From positions 51,255-115,254 of the forward strand of contig SCFE01000001.1 in assembly GCA_004352715.1 (NCBI GenBank): DNA of 64,000 nt, given 5' to 3'. The first letter of the stretch is position 1; each line of letters opens with the position of its first letter. This document shows, piece after piece, positions 1 to 12,500 of this stretch. This DNA is from Hofstenia miamia. Lineage: Eukaryota; Xenacoelomorpha; Acoela. The position numbers were made by a program, and so were the translations under genes. The notes beneath the pieces are model-generated. The model was not told the DNA's origin, did no database searches, and saw only the letters and a list, made by a program, of their open reading frames with translations.

Positions 1-1227
1 AGAAAATTCAAGAAAATCCTTAAAATTTTCTATACCCAAGCTGTAGAGGTAAAGGCTCGCTGTTTTTAGCCTGACCCAAACCCACAGCTCACGTACTGTC
101 TCAAAATTGGTCTGGACCAGTTCGGCAGACGTGTCCAACTTGGCTTAATTGCCAAACCTAGGCACGCAATTTTTAGTTAAATAGTCCGTATTTTACTAAA
201 AACAATCAAAGCTGTTAACAAAAAAATTATATTGAAATACAATAAAATCCATATTAATTACAAGTCTTATTGAACACAATCCGTAAAACTCATAATATAG
301 ATGGAAATTATTTAAAATATATTCTTTTGCAAAAGTAGCCAAAGCCTTTTGGCCCTCACTTCAACCAGTAGTTCATGAATTTCTGGCCAAGTCCCCTCCA
401 CATCCCACAATAATGATTTTTTCGCCTCGGTCCTGCCCGTGGCCCAATAGGGACTGGTAGGCCCGCAACATACGTGTTACAATTAGGCCTGCTTACACCA
501 TTGCTCATTCCTACGAAATATTGCGTAGGGTGTAAGTGAGTCACTTATGATGACGAAGTATTGCTGGACAGGGTCGGTTTCTTGTAATGCATAAGAAAGC
601 TGAATATCAGATTATGCTTCATTTGATCAAATGAGAAACTGTTTTGTGTAACTCGCATCTTTGTAAAACTTGTTTAAGCAATAAACTATTTGTATTATTC
701 AATAATATCTGTGGGGTACAAAAAGTACCCCAAACCGTGTCCACGTAGTAAAAAAGTAAACCGCTTCTAACTGTTAAATGCATGGATTTTGGTGTTTTTA
801 TCAATTTTATGGACCAGTCCTTACCCAAAGTCACAAACCCACTTTTCCTAAACCTAAAACCTAAATTTGGATTATTTTATAGAGCTAAACGCTAAGCCAA
901 AGAGAAAAACCATAAAAACCTAATGATTTAATACCAGATTTGGAAACAAGGACCTAAAATGCTATACATATGTTGTTGAGATGAAATGTGGTCCACTCAA
1001 ACGCAATTAAAATTTTGGGGGAATGAGGGTGTCCACTCCTTTTCCATACAATCTTTAGAACTTTAGTAAAACCCTAGTGGTTTCCCCTGGGGGCTACATA
1101 GAACAGCAATAGAGTTATTTATTGGTGCAATATCATTAAAATCTAGCCAAAATTAAAAAATTTTCCATTTCTCTTTTGGAATCATGTTTCATTTTTTAAT
1201 AATCGTAGGCTTAGCACAGGAGCTACT

Positions 1228-1228
<1 letters not shown>
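1..1228. other. AT-rich non-coding stretch, no gene
   Basis: No convincing coding frame; the short open frames have no recognisable domain. A perfect 7-bp inverted repeat with a 5-base loop (GGGGTAC / GTACCCC) lies at 713-731. At about 848-905 there is one unit resembling the CCTAAA/TTTTATAGA repeat that fills the element at 31951-32563. Confidence 0.6.

Positions 1229-1250
<22 letters not shown>
1229..1250. repeat. (TA)n microsatellite
   Basis: Eleven TA units directly left of the MITE at 1261. Other pure or nearly pure (TA)n tracts lie at 7504-7526, 21762-21777, 25180-25215, 28090-28135, 40111-40137, 42654-42695, 55161-55175 and 57141-57186. Confidence 0.9.
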
Positions 1251-1259
<9 letters not shown>

Positions 1260-1260
1260 G

Positions 1261-1502
1261 CAGAGGCATACGCAAGATATTCATACGGAGGCATTTTAGT
1301 CATGATTAGATGAGTGATCAAATGTAGAGCAAAGCCTTGCAAAAATTTGTGAAAATTGACTCTAAGCATGCATTTCACTACTTTAGTTTTTAAATTTAGT
1401 TTCAATATTGTCCCGAAAATAATTTTGAATTACCCAAGCAAAATCAATTTTAAAAACCTGACGAGGGACATTCAAGCATGTCCTCCCTTGCGTACGCCAC
1501 TG
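1261..1502. mobile_element. hAT-like MITE, 242 bp
   Basis: The ends form terminal inverted repeats: CAGAGGCATACGCAAG on the left, CAGTGGCGTACGCAAG as the reverse complement of the right (14 of 16 match). The flanking octamers ATATATAG and ATATATAA match at 7 of 8, as expected for a hAT 8-bp target duplication. Known of the family: hAT ends commonly start CAG. No transposase is encoded. The target lies in TA-rich DNA, so the octamer match is weaker evidence than usual. Confidence 0.6.
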
Positions 1503-3359
1503 ATATATAAGTTTCTTAAAATGATCAATCTTACAACATTTTCTTTTGCATTTTACTCGTTTTCTTTAGCCCTTCTGAATAAAACCTGTACTTGTACTCG
1601 CTGGTAGGAATCTTACAAACGGTTACACACATGAAGTATCCATGACCGCACATACTAATATGCATTGACTAGTTTACAAACACTGTAAATGGGCGCATTT
1701 TTTTCAACCCAGGCCAAGTCTAGCCTTGTTTTCATAAAGGGAAATTTTGCAAACTGGGTTTGAGGAAGTAGAGTTGAGATCATAGATAAGGTCTACTAAG
1801 CTAAATAAGGGAAGGCAGAAAAAATTTCAATTTTTGTATGCAAGATTTTATTGTCTATCCGATCATAACATATAAAAAATAATGCATTTTATTGTATACA
1901 CGGCAAAAAAATTAGATTTCCTGCCGTCCCTAAGTGGTAATAAAACTCTTTGGTGTCCAAAAATAGAAATAAATTTTATTTTCAACAAATTTGAGGCCCA
2001 AGTTTGAAATATGGAGCATTTTGGGATCCCAAATACCAAAATGAAAATGTGCTCACATAAATATTAGAAAAAAATTGGGGCTCGAAATTAGAAAGCATAT
2101 TTTTAATAAACAATTTTAGACAATTTTGGTGGCCCAATAGTTTCGCAGGTAGAAAATATTTAGCAAAAAGTATCGAGTATACCAAAACGGTTACCAAATG
2201 TCTAATACATACAATTGGGGTGTAGGAGTTTTAGCCTTTAGCCCCATTGTAACATCTCGCACTGGACCCCTAATTGTCAAGTGAAGCTTCTGGCTGTGCA
2301 ACAAGCACAACACCAAACAACACAACAAATTTATAAATTTTCATAGCACTTATAAATTTCGTAATCTTGCTTAAGTATAATTATTATGCATTTATATGAG
2401 TACAAAAGAAATACCAGAATATTTGTGTTTTCCACAAAAAGCTTCATTACTCTTTTCTACACCAATTATTTCACAAAAAATATTTATAGCAGCGTTTGAA
2501 ATTCTAAAATAAAACGTCCTATAAGTACCCAAGCAGCATTTATTGTTACATGTCTCATTAAGGAAGGAAAAGATTTGGAAAATAATTTTAAAATATTTAA
2601 AAATACATATTTCAAAAATACAGCTAACTACGAAACTGATTTAATATGAATATTCTGATATCAACATTGTTATATCTTCATGAAATTACCACTTTATATT
2701 ATTTGAAATTTTCTAATTTTGCAATAATATATTACTTGATAAGGCGCTTTCAACTCATTGCCTAATATAGAGATTCATGCACGCTTTTGGAAACAACTAT
2801 CTTTCAATATTTATTGGAATAATATACACAAATTTTCTATAATTTTTTTTGTAAAACATAAACTAAGAATATTAACATGACTTCTCACATCATCACAATT
2901 TTCCACAATACTCAATGATTTAGTTGCAATAGAATTTTTTCATACATCCATGAAATGAATTTTGCTATGTACATACATCTGCTTTGTTTGACAATCGGAT
3001 AATATTTCCGTTTCCCTGTAGATATAAGGTTATGAATGCTATCAGTTGTGATGTTTACAAAATTAATGACAAAACAAATTAAAGCATTGGAAATTTGTAT
3101 ATTTTCATATTTCTAATAAAATAATCTAATAAATCCACACTTCAATTTAAAAGGTTCAATTGCTAGGTCTACTAAAATGATTTAACTCCTCACACCTTAT
3201 TTGAATTTGCATTTCCCTATAATTAATCAGTTGCTGGGAATGACTTGTATTAGATAACATCTTAAGAGATATAAAATAAATCTGCAAATTATTGTAGATT
3301 TACAACTGTATAATAAGATACATTGTAATTAATATTAGAAATCGTTGTTTCATTCCATT
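1503..3359. other. Non-coding stretch, nothing assigned
   Basis: AT-rich sequence without a credible reading frame. Around 1985-2260 there are GGCCC/GGGGC words that could belong to an old repeat, but I could not define two ends. Confidence 0.5.
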
Positions 3360-3540
3360 GATATTATTTATTTATCTATTTATTTATCTATTTATTCATT
3401 TATTTATTTATTTTTTTATTAAAACTTAGCTGTACAACACTGACAGACTGTGAATTCCTTCATAAGTTTACACCTCTTTGATACAAAGCAGCACACACAT
3501 TACAGGAGCTGCAATTTGCAATGTGCATTATAGGAATAAA
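3360..3540 (-). mobile_element. Probable 3' end of a retroelement with (AAAT)n tail
   Basis: Read on the minus strand, a non-repetitive segment (about 3430-3540) runs into AATAAAAAAATAAATAAATA and then roughly 60 bases of TAAA/TAGA tetranucleotides (3360-3421). LINE and SINE copies in many invertebrates end in such simple-sequence tails. There is no coding part, so the family cannot be named and the upstream edge is a guess. Confidence 0.35.
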
Positions 3541-4787
3541 AAGTTATAAGTTATAAGAATTGGTAAGCCTCCTTTACGTCTTTTCAGGTAGAAGACTGGG
3601 TGTGGACAAGTTAATCAAGATTATCAACACCACCATTGAACTTATTGAATCATCAATATTTATGTTTTTTTATATTTTTAGAGTAAAGATTATTTGATAT
3701 AATATAATACAAAGAAGATAACCCAATAAATTTACTAGTATGCCATCAATACCTAAGCTCTTTTGGTTCAAAGGGTTTCATTTCCTATAGGAGAGCACGA
3801 CCTACACATGAGATACAGGAAATCCAACCCCTTTCCCCTCCAGGTAGGATCTAGTCACCAGTTGAAATTCAAGTATTAGAGAGAATGCAATCAAAAAGTT
3901 TTACTAAATCAATTGCATATAATGTTGCCCTATATGCATATCAAAAATCAAATAACAGTAAATACACTAATTAATACTGGTTTACATGGCAAGACCAAAA
4001 TGTTTAAAAAGTCCTAATTTAGCATAATCCATCAAATAAGCTGCTGAGCACTAAGATCAAAGGAAGAGAGAAAAAGAAAGAGATGATTAAAAATAATTTA
4101 GCAACTTAGATGATGAATTATGCTAACTAAGATTTATAAATTACATACAAAATTATGAAAGTAAGTGCTTGTTGATAAACCAATTTGACAAAACGTTTAG
4201 GGCGAAGTTGCTTGTTATTTTTAGCAAATCAGGCAGAAGTGTCTAGTTAATTCAAAAATTCAAATTGACATTTACTAATTTGATTTAGAGTATAAATAGG
4301 ATTAAAGAATTGGAACAATTGTTGATCTATATTTTTTCGGAAATCTTAATTTGCTCTATTATCTGGTTTAATTAATTACTACAAATGTCAAGCTAAATGG
4401 TTTGTGTTGAGTAGTGCTCAGTATCACATGACGGGAACGATTCTATGTTGTTCGCCCCTGATCACGACTAGGAGTTTTTGATTACCTATTTAGCTGACTA
4501 TCGATTGAATTCAAGCATGTATCTGATGACAAATTCGAGAAACGGCTAGTTAGCCAAACATAAGATATATATTAACTCTTTTTCTAGATCCAAATTGTTG
4601 ACTATAAAGTGATCAATAATGAGACCATTTGTTATATTAATTATCTTACATGTAGGTTAGGAAGGTACTATGTATTTAGTAAGATATTTTAATGCCAATA
4701 TATTTTCGGTAATTGCAATATATTAATTAATCTAACATGCTAATGAAGCAGCTCATGTCAAGTCAGTTTGCATGAAACTTGTTTATT
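3541..4787. other. Non-coding stretch, nothing assigned
   Basis: AT-rich sequence with no frame, inverted repeat or tandem array that I could support. Confidence 0.5.
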
Positions 4788-5010
4788 GAAATGAAAGCAC
4801 AACAACACACAACACAAAGAGAGTTTAAGTCGAGTTGTGTCTGATCTTTAGTAAGCACCGTCGTAGGTTAGGGTACACATAATTAACTTCTTTGAGCTGA
4901 GTGCTGGAACTACTTCGGAGAACTCGGATTGCTGAATCTGTTGCTGACAAGGAGAGTAGCGTCGGGCGGATGCCCACCCATTTGGAGTAATGCGGAGCTA
5001 CTTCACTTAA
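4788..5010 (-). repeat. Possible LTR-like fragment
   Basis: This block is clearly less AT-rich than its surroundings. On the minus strand it has a TATA-like CTATTTAAG at the upstream side, a short GGGTGGGCATCCGCCC hairpin, a TTGTGTTGTGTGTTGTTGTG stretch and then AATAAAC. That order (TATA box, about 200 bases, polyadenylation signal) resembles an LTR. Terminal TG/CA ends and a target duplication were not found, so it may be unrelated sequence. Confidence 0.25.
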
Positions 5011-5059
5011 ATAGTGGTAATTAATGTATCTGTTAATCACAGTTATCGGAAACATATTA

Positions 5060-5298
5060 ATAAACTGCTAAGCAGTCAAGGAAAGTTAGATCCCTGCCCG
5101 TCGAATCACCATAGAACCAAAGAAGTAGATTTGGATAAAGTAAATTACTTACATCATCACCAAGCAACAAAAGGTCACTTTAAAATATTAACTAAGAACA
5201 AACATACCAAGATCACTGAAGCATTATTAATAAAACAACAACGTAAAAAACTTTTAAATAGACAATTAAACCATGCTAGCATTCTTAAACTTTTCTAA
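5060..5298 (+). pseudogene. Penelope-like element, C-terminal GIY-YIG endonuclease fragment
   Basis: The frame ends in KITEALLIKQQRKKLLNRQ followed by LNHASILKLF and a stop. This matches the EALLIK...LN.Q...LKLF ending of the GIY-YIG endonuclease domain of Penelope-like retroelements. Upstream of about 5060 the similarity stops and an in-frame stop lies at 5008-5010, so the reverse transcriptase and most of the endonuclease are missing. The fragment is followed after 25 bases by a hammerhead-like motif, which is known from this class of element. Inference: a truncated copy, not a host gene. Confidence 0.6.
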
Positions 5299-5318
5299 AC
5301 TTTCCCTCTATAATCTAT

Positions 5319-5361
5319 ATGCACTGATGAAGCTATACGTATGTAGCGAAACATGTTTGCG
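5319..5361 (+). ncRNA. Hammerhead-ribozyme-like motif at a Penelope-like 3' end
   Basis: CTGATGA at 5324-5330 and GAAA at 5348-5351 match the two conserved core blocks of a hammerhead ribozyme. Between them GCTA and TAGC pair as a 4-bp stem II with an 8-base loop. After GAA, AC-AT-GT gives the minimal 2-bp stem III typical of retroelement hammerheads, then a U at the cleavage position. The following TGCG pairs with TGCA before the core (one G-U pair) to give stem I, so the topology is type I. One extra A sits between CTGATGA and stem II, which may lower or abolish activity. Confidence 0.5.
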
Positions 5362-5405
5362 GAATAAATCTTTCTTAATATGCTAAGTCTTAGCGAAATA
5401 TCATT

Positions 5406-5410
<5 letters not shown>

Positions 5411-5439
<29 letters not shown>

Positions 5440-5659
5440 NNNNNNNNNNNNNNNNNNNNNNNNNNNNNNNNNNNNNNNNNNNNNNNNNNNNNNNNNNNNN
5501 NNNNNNNNNNNNNNNNNNNNNNNNNNNNNNNNNNNNNNNNNNNNNNNNNNNNNNNNNNNNNNNNNNNNNNNNNNNNNNNNNNNNNNNNNNNNNNNNNNNN
5601 NNNNNNNNNNNNNNNNNNNNNNNNNNNNNNNNNNNNATATATATATATATATATATATT
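5411..5659. repeat. (TA)n tract containing an assembly gap
   Basis: TA repeats on both sides of 197 N (5440-5636). The repeat length in the genome is unknown. Open frames that read through the N are artefacts. Confidence 0.95.
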
Positions 5660-5662
5660 AAT

Positions 5663-6829
5663 GTGGATTTTTCAAAATGCTCTACATGGCATTTGACATC
5701 TGTAACACCCCATTCACGTTTAGCAATATGTAATGATAGTGCTCCTAAATAGTAAACAGAAATTATAACACGGAATAACAGCTTAAATTGACAACATTTT
5801 AGTAGCAACCACCATTGTTGTTAAACACTGTGATGAACCTAGCCAAGTGCTAAATCTACTTCATCAAACCTGTCCTCCACATCAACAGTAAGAAATGCAC
5901 TTTTTCTCAAAACACAGTAATATTCTTTGGATGCCCTACAATGAAAGGAAATATCACAATTAATGATAATGTGAAACAAGTACTTAACAAAATTGCACCA
6001 CCTAGAATTAAAACGATTTATAACACACCTTAGGATTCATTAACTACTATCATATGATTATCCCCAACCTAGCTGTGGAAACTCACAACATTTGAAATCA
6101 CTTAAAAAGGAAACAAGACTTCCCATGGCAATCATGTCACCAAGAACTTGACAATCTAAAGAAAATTATGTAAAACATCGAATTGCTAAACTCACCAACT
6201 ACTCATTATCACTATATCTTAGATGCTGCGACATTGAGCCAAATACAAAGTGGCCAAGAGATGCCAATACAATTCTTCTCACACAAATTTTGCCCCTTGG
6301 AGCAGCAAAACTTGAGTTTCTAAAAAGTTCCATCTCCTCTTATAGAAAATTTTTTTAATGTTTGTACAGACAGCAGCCTCTATTCAAAAAATATTCTGGA
6401 GACTGAAGTACAATAATCACTCACTGGATAGAATGACTTCTCATTGACAATCAAACATAAAAAAGGACACTGTAATTACAACTCTGATCTTTTGACAGCT
6501 CTACCACAATACCAACGAAAACTAAGAAAAAGGAGGTGAAAAGAAACATCTCAAATTCATACCTTGTTGTCATGATGAAGAACTACCTGAAATCAGCACA
6601 GATGAAGAAGGCAAACCAATATATCAGTTAAAAAATTTCAAGCGTGTACAAAAAGAAAACAATGAATACTATGAAACACCAAGTCTTGATTACATCAACA
6701 AAGACTCTTATACTGATGAATATGAAATCAAAACCACACCAATCATATATGAAGAGTTGATGCACCCTGATCTACACATAGAATACCTTCACAGCACTAC
6801 TCACACAACCTTTAGTGCAACCTCTCACT
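5663..6829 (+). pseudogene. Ty3/gypsy retrotransposon pol relic (RT to RNase H)
   Basis: Translated pieces in shifting frames follow the order of a gypsy pol. MAFDICNTPFTFSNM (about 5687) resembles the reverse-transcriptase motif FGL.NAP.TFQ. KKCTF and TVIFFG (about 5890-5925) match the KC.F...V.FLG segment. FINYYHMIIPNLA (about 6035) matches the connection-domain F..YYR.FIP. FFSHKFCPLEQQN (about 6270) and VCTDSS (about 6360) match RNase H FFS.KL...EQ and its TD. KHKKGHCNYNSDLL (about 6450) matches the kGk.N..AD.LSR end. Several in-frame stops and at least two frameshifts show it is dead. An open stretch (about 6523-6828) continues it into the region before integrase. The YxDD site was not found. 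Confidence 0.7.
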
Positions 6830-7640
6830 GAAAGATGTCTATAAGCTACTAAAAAAATGAAAGTATGCCAAACTCTTGCACCCATCAACATTTATTTACT
6901 CATAATATACTATCTGAAAGAATTTGATAAAAATCATCCTAAAATGGTATAACACATAACCTTAATACTGATCCAAGTTCAAGCTATAAATACTACAGTT
7001 TCAATTACATATATCTTAATTCTAATGAAAATCTTCTTCCTTCTACATCAAAACACCATCCAATGAATCCAATTTTTTCCTAAACACTGTGTTACAAACT
7101 TAGCATTCATTGATGAAATAACTCATCATCATCTACCACAATACTGCCTCATTACAGAAGAAATGATCACCACAGACATACTACTCCAGTCCTATTCGTA
7201 TGAAATACTAAATCCTGTTCACATCCTGCATGGATATATCCAATATCCACTGTTGCTTTACCTTCAGTCTTACACAATCAACTCTTGGCAATATCAAAAA
7301 TTGATGGCTTGAGTTAAAACAGAGAAATAAAATAATAAACAGTGGCCAACATTCAACATTGAAATTCTACTCTCTGCCTATTCATGCTCCCAATTTGAAA
7401 TATCATTCTATTCAATCCAATGAAAAATGTAAATTGGCTACTCCTTACAAACAACCTTACATGTCTCACCTCTCAAATGAGGCTTAAGAGACATTGCCAC
7501 CACTATATATATATATATATATATATGCAACATCCTATAAAAGATGACAAGTGTAAAAGTGACATTGTTTTTGCTTTCTTCTTCATTTTAACTTGTTCTA
7601 TATTAAATTTTAATTCTCCCACATCTCATTACTAAAACTT
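6830..7640 (+). mobile_element. Probable continuation of the gypsy relic, weakly supported
   Basis: Base composition stays like the pol relic. LPSVLHNQLLAISK (about 7255-7300) resembles the P..L...LL segment before the integrase zinc finger. No integrase catalytic residues could be recognised. A (TA)n tract interrupts at 7504-7526. Confidence 0.3.
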
Positions 7641-9151
7641 ACATCACTTGTCCAGCTTGCAAAAAATTAATAGCATTTGTTAATGGAAGGGATACCCAGG
7701 AATGTCACTGGTAGTTAAGTGAACTATTTTTGATGTTAAACCTAAAACAGCCTCTTTTACTGCAAACAATCTTTTGGAAATTCAATGAGAGCAGGCTCAT
7801 AAACACGTTTAACCATAGCTGTGTGCTGTGTGCCACTAAAATAGTCTAAAACTATACTGACTTTCAAATTTCTTATATAGATGGAATAAATTAACTGCTC
7901 TTAGTAATGTAAAGTGGTGAAATGCTGGTGATTTGGATGCAACTATGTATGTATTTTAATAGTGAACACAAATAGTGTCAACACAAATCAATTGAGAAAA
8001 ATATCTGTTTTATGATGTTTTGAAGAGGACATTTCCCTTGGTGGAGGACCTGATTTCAGAACTAAAATTTATAAACCACACTTTTGCCATTATAATAATT
8101 TTAAAACCAGTAGAGTTATTTATAGAAAATTTCCTCATTGTAGTGAATCTCAATGAATAATTGTTTGATCAAATTAATTTCAACAGTCAAATCAATGTTA
8201 ATTTTAAATATAATGTTAATTGGGGCCTTTGATACTATATTTATGCATTGCTTAAACCAAAAACCCAAACACTAATATCTAAAATTCACAACATTTCACC
8301 ATGAAATTTCCAGATTATGAAAGGGAAAATGGAAATCATTTTGAAATAGAAATTTAATGGAAATCTATGGAACTGCAATTTCAAGAAAAAACATACTCAA
8401 CCCTATAGAAAATGTTCAAAACGCATTTAATTTATGTATATATACATAAACAACAGTAACAAAATGCATTAAAATAACCAAAATTAAATTAAATCATACA
8501 ACAACAAAAATTGGTTAATGTCAAATTATATTGTTTAAATAATTGCATCAGTACAATGATAAAGCTAATACAATTCTAGCTTCCATGTATAAATAAGAAA
8601 ATTTTAACCAATGATTTCAGATATTTTAAGTACTGTTTCATTTATGACAACTGATATTTTTTTCTAATTGCAGTGAAAATTAAGACTGAGATTGAAATAA
8701 AAAGTTATCCTGCCTTGTGCCAATTTGTGTTTGTTTTTTCTTGTCCAGATTTATCTGGATTAACTTGCATTTCATGGAGGCCATAACTTCTCATATATTT
8801 CATATAAAATTTCTTTAGCAGGCGTATGTCATCAGTAAGTCCACTAGCAATCATCTTCAACTGGACACAATCCACAAAGCTTTAACCAACAATATCCTCT
8901 CATTAACTAGCTTATGAACAGTAATTAATGGAATGACACAGTGTAGTGCAATTTTGTTGAACTAAAATAAAATGTTGTATTCCAATATTTCCTCAAGCAG
9001 CACATATATGAAAAATTTGTTTGACAGTGCCAATCCAAATTCACCCATTTATAAAGAAAACAAAATATGTATTGAAAGCAATTTAAAAATGTGTTTAAAG
9101 ACATAATTTTATCTCTGAACTAACATAAAATGCTAAGATTTCAATTGCTTA
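7641..9151. other. Non-coding stretch with two short coding-like islands
   Basis: At 7649-7720 (+) a frame reads CPACKKLIAF and then TQECHW, a possible zinc-binding C..C...C spacing. At 8705-8878 (-) a 57-codon frame ends with a stop (contains RLLKKFYMKYMRSYGLHEM). Neither has a recognisable family or a start codon. They may be remnants of elements or exons of an unseen gene. Confidence 0.3.
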
Positions 9152-9521
9152 ACCCTACAAGCCCACATGGTCATAGCTATAATTTTTTTATAGAGGGGGC
9201 TCAAAAAGCAGCCAATAATTAAAACAGTCAAGAGCACTTAAGATATTTTCAATTTTCTTAACAAACAAGAGATAAAGCTTATACTTTCACAATTTAATGC
9301 TTCCCTTTTCTTAACAAAATAGTTCAGGAACATGCAAATGAACAGTTTTTTCTATTTTGTGCTGGTAATATATATGTATAATAATGTAGTTTCTTTTTAG
9401 TGACTTTACTCATAAAAAGTATTTTCTATTAAAAAAGATTCCTGTTCATATTTTTTATTTCATAAGGAGAAAACTACCCCCGCCTTTGGCCATGGCCCTG
9501 CTAGCTCCGGGCTTGTAGGGT
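9152..9521. mobile_element. Possible inverted-repeat element, about 370 bp
   Basis: ACCCTACAAGCCC at 9152-9164 is repeated as a perfect 13-bp inverted copy at 9509-9521. Beyond those 13 bases similarity between the two ends is poor, and no clear target duplication was seen. There is no coding potential inside. Confidence 0.35.
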
Positions 9522-12500
9522 ACTTAGAAACCCATGGTGAGGCACATAGTTAATTTTAACAATTAACAAAAATTGTGAAGCACAATGCACCTAATCCGGG
9601 GCGAGTAGGGCTAAGGAACATCTAAATTTATTGTTGTTAAAACTATGAAGACACAAATATTTCACAAACTAATTGGCGGAATGGTACCCACGTCGACAGC
9701 AAGCTAACATAAAACGTGTCCCTGTAAAACAGTAACATAATCAACAATCAACCACTTGTGAAGTAGTTCTAAACCTCTTTGCATCTTTTGCCGAAAAGAT
9801 TTACAGGTTACTGCTTAGGGGAGTCAATTTCAAAATCGAACCCAATGAATGAAGATATTGATACATTATTGATGCTACAGTACTGCTAAAATTAATGAAG
9901 AATATACTGTTGACGCATTCAGGGTTTTAGTTTTCAATCTCGAATATTGATTTTATGTGGATTTAACTGGATCTCAATTTTGTCTATCCTGATGATTATC
10001 CTGTCAGGACTCAGCCATAGTGCAAAAACTTTTTGTGCATTTATAAAGTTTCTTAATATTTAAAGACAGCGCAGCGAATATAATTATCTACAGAATATTT
10101 GTGACGCATATGAGTTTATTGTATGATTTCTTCAATATATTATAGCCATAAATATATGACCTTAAATTATTTAATATTAACCAGATTTTGAACAGACTGC
10201 AATGAAATTAACTGAACTAATTACTAAATATGAAATTGAAGTAACCTTGGCGGGGCCAGGCTTAAAAGCATTACAAAATTGTATTATGTGTGCCATAGCA
10301 TTTCAACCAAACCAATTATTCCAATTCTGTTCACATATTATAGTTAATTTGACAAACTATTAATAGGTTTCTACGGGACCACACAACCCCATATGATTTA
10401 TTGATCTCTGTCTCATGGGACTGTGACTAAATATTTCCATGGACTGGAACTGGGACAAAAATGAAGAAGATTTAAGTACGAATTTCAGAATATTACCCAT
10501 TATTTTTGAAATTTTGATCAATATTGAAGCTATGCTGTTGTACCAATGGGTCCATCAGACCAGAAAATTTCATGGGATTGATATGGGTCCAAATATAATA
10601 AGACTAAATTTTATTTACACCAGAAAAGTATGGTTCCATAGAAACTAGCCATTAGCTCGAAGTGTTATGAAAAGACGTGAGCATTAATGGAAAAATATGG
10701 AAATGTTTTTAAAATAGTTGTGGACATGGAATCGAAATGGAAGTGAATAGCATTTCCATATGCAAACTTTACATTTCGCGAATCAAATTCACAGAAACAT
10801 AAAAGCCGCATTAAATCAAAAATGACTTTGCATTCTCAAAACCATTCCCGAATTAATGAAAATGCAATGTTCCAGCTTGGCGTTTTTTCTGACTCATGAA
10901 CAAATTTATATGGATGTCTACTCTATCTAGTACCTAGAATAGAAAATGCATGTAATATAATCCGTTCAAAACTTTTGTTATTTCTATAGTGTTGTCTATT
11001 TTTGTGCACTAAAAAATAATGGTATTTGAAAAATATAATAGCGGCATTAGAATGAAAATTTTTTAATGAAAAATATGTTATCTGGTTCACTTGAAATTTT
11101 ATTTTGGGATATGCACTTAGTGAAAGCATTTATTTTTCTATGTCTTTTCAAATAATTAAAAAATAAGTAATTTTTATTAATAAATACACATCTTTATAAT
11201 GTGTAGTTTCCAAAATTAATATTAATTTGCAATACTTAGATTGAGCGAGATAACCCATTTTCATTCTAATATGCAGCGAAATAGAGAATGAATTATTTCC
11301 CAAATCGTCTCAAAGTACGCCTGTAAAAAATTCGCATTGCTAAAGATAGCCTACTACAGTGCCGTGTGATACATATGAAATTCAATGTGATCATTCAAAA
11401 ACACTAAGCAGCTTGCAGAGTAATTAAAAGGCAAATACGTAGAAATAGCAAAGAATTTACCCCTTAATAGCCTTGGTGTACGATATAAAAGAAAATTTTT
11501 ATACAATCATGAAATAAAAAAATTTACAAAATGTTTGGAAATTCTAAAAATTCAGAAAGAACCATTATTTCCAAAAAAATCGCAAAAATTCAATAAATTC
11601 TAAAATATTTGAATTTGAAAAACAATCGTATCCCAAGTTTGAACTATGCTAGGATTGCTAAAATGAAATCAATTCATTCCTTTCTTAAACATGATTTCGT
11701 TCAAGCAAATTAGCATTTAATTTTGCAAAACAGGTCTTGAGCATTTTTAGCCTATGCTTATGCCGATATTATTGAGCCTTTCTGCAAAAATTCCCACAAG
11801 AATCAAAGAAAGCCAAAATTTCACACCACACAACATGTCTTGTGGTGTGGGGATACCAATCCCACAGGAAGCCTGCCCCTTCCCTTTTTGCCCTAGACGC
11901 GTGCATGTTTTGCTTAATGATTAATTCAGAACGGTTAAAATTTCAAACAAAAATGTGCAATCTATTTTAATCATTTTGCACAACTTAGATCCATTGTTGA
12001 TGAAAAAGGCATCCCCATAAGCTCGATGCATGCATCAAGTGTGATACACCTAGTTCAATAAAGAAGTTACAGAGACTCGTTGCAAAGATTAATATCTATA
12101 GAGAATGTATGAAGTCATTTTCAGAAATTATAAGATCTTTTTCCAAAATGCAATGAGTAAAGCCTAAGGATTTCCAGTGGTCAGAGGAAATGGATAAATT
12201 TCTGAAATAAGGAAATTGTAATAAAATAATTATAATTGTATAACCCGATTTCAATGAAACGCTGTTTGTAGAGCAAATCACCAGGCCAGATTAATGTAAG
12301 CTTTGATATCCTTCATCGTCTCAGTTTGTTTCCTGAGTTCATCATTGTATTATTTTCAAAGTAGTTGACAATAAATTTGCTTATATTTCAATTATACAAT
12401 TAGGCAGTCCACTTGATGATTTTGTTCCTTACTGCAAAATACTGATTTCTTCACCCTACACATCGTGATATCCTTAAGTAAAACATTTTGATCAATAATA

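Noticed and set aside
5380-5808. Frames with tyrosine-isoleucine repeats around 5.4-5.8 kb
   Set aside because: They read through a (TA)n microsatellite and a run of N.
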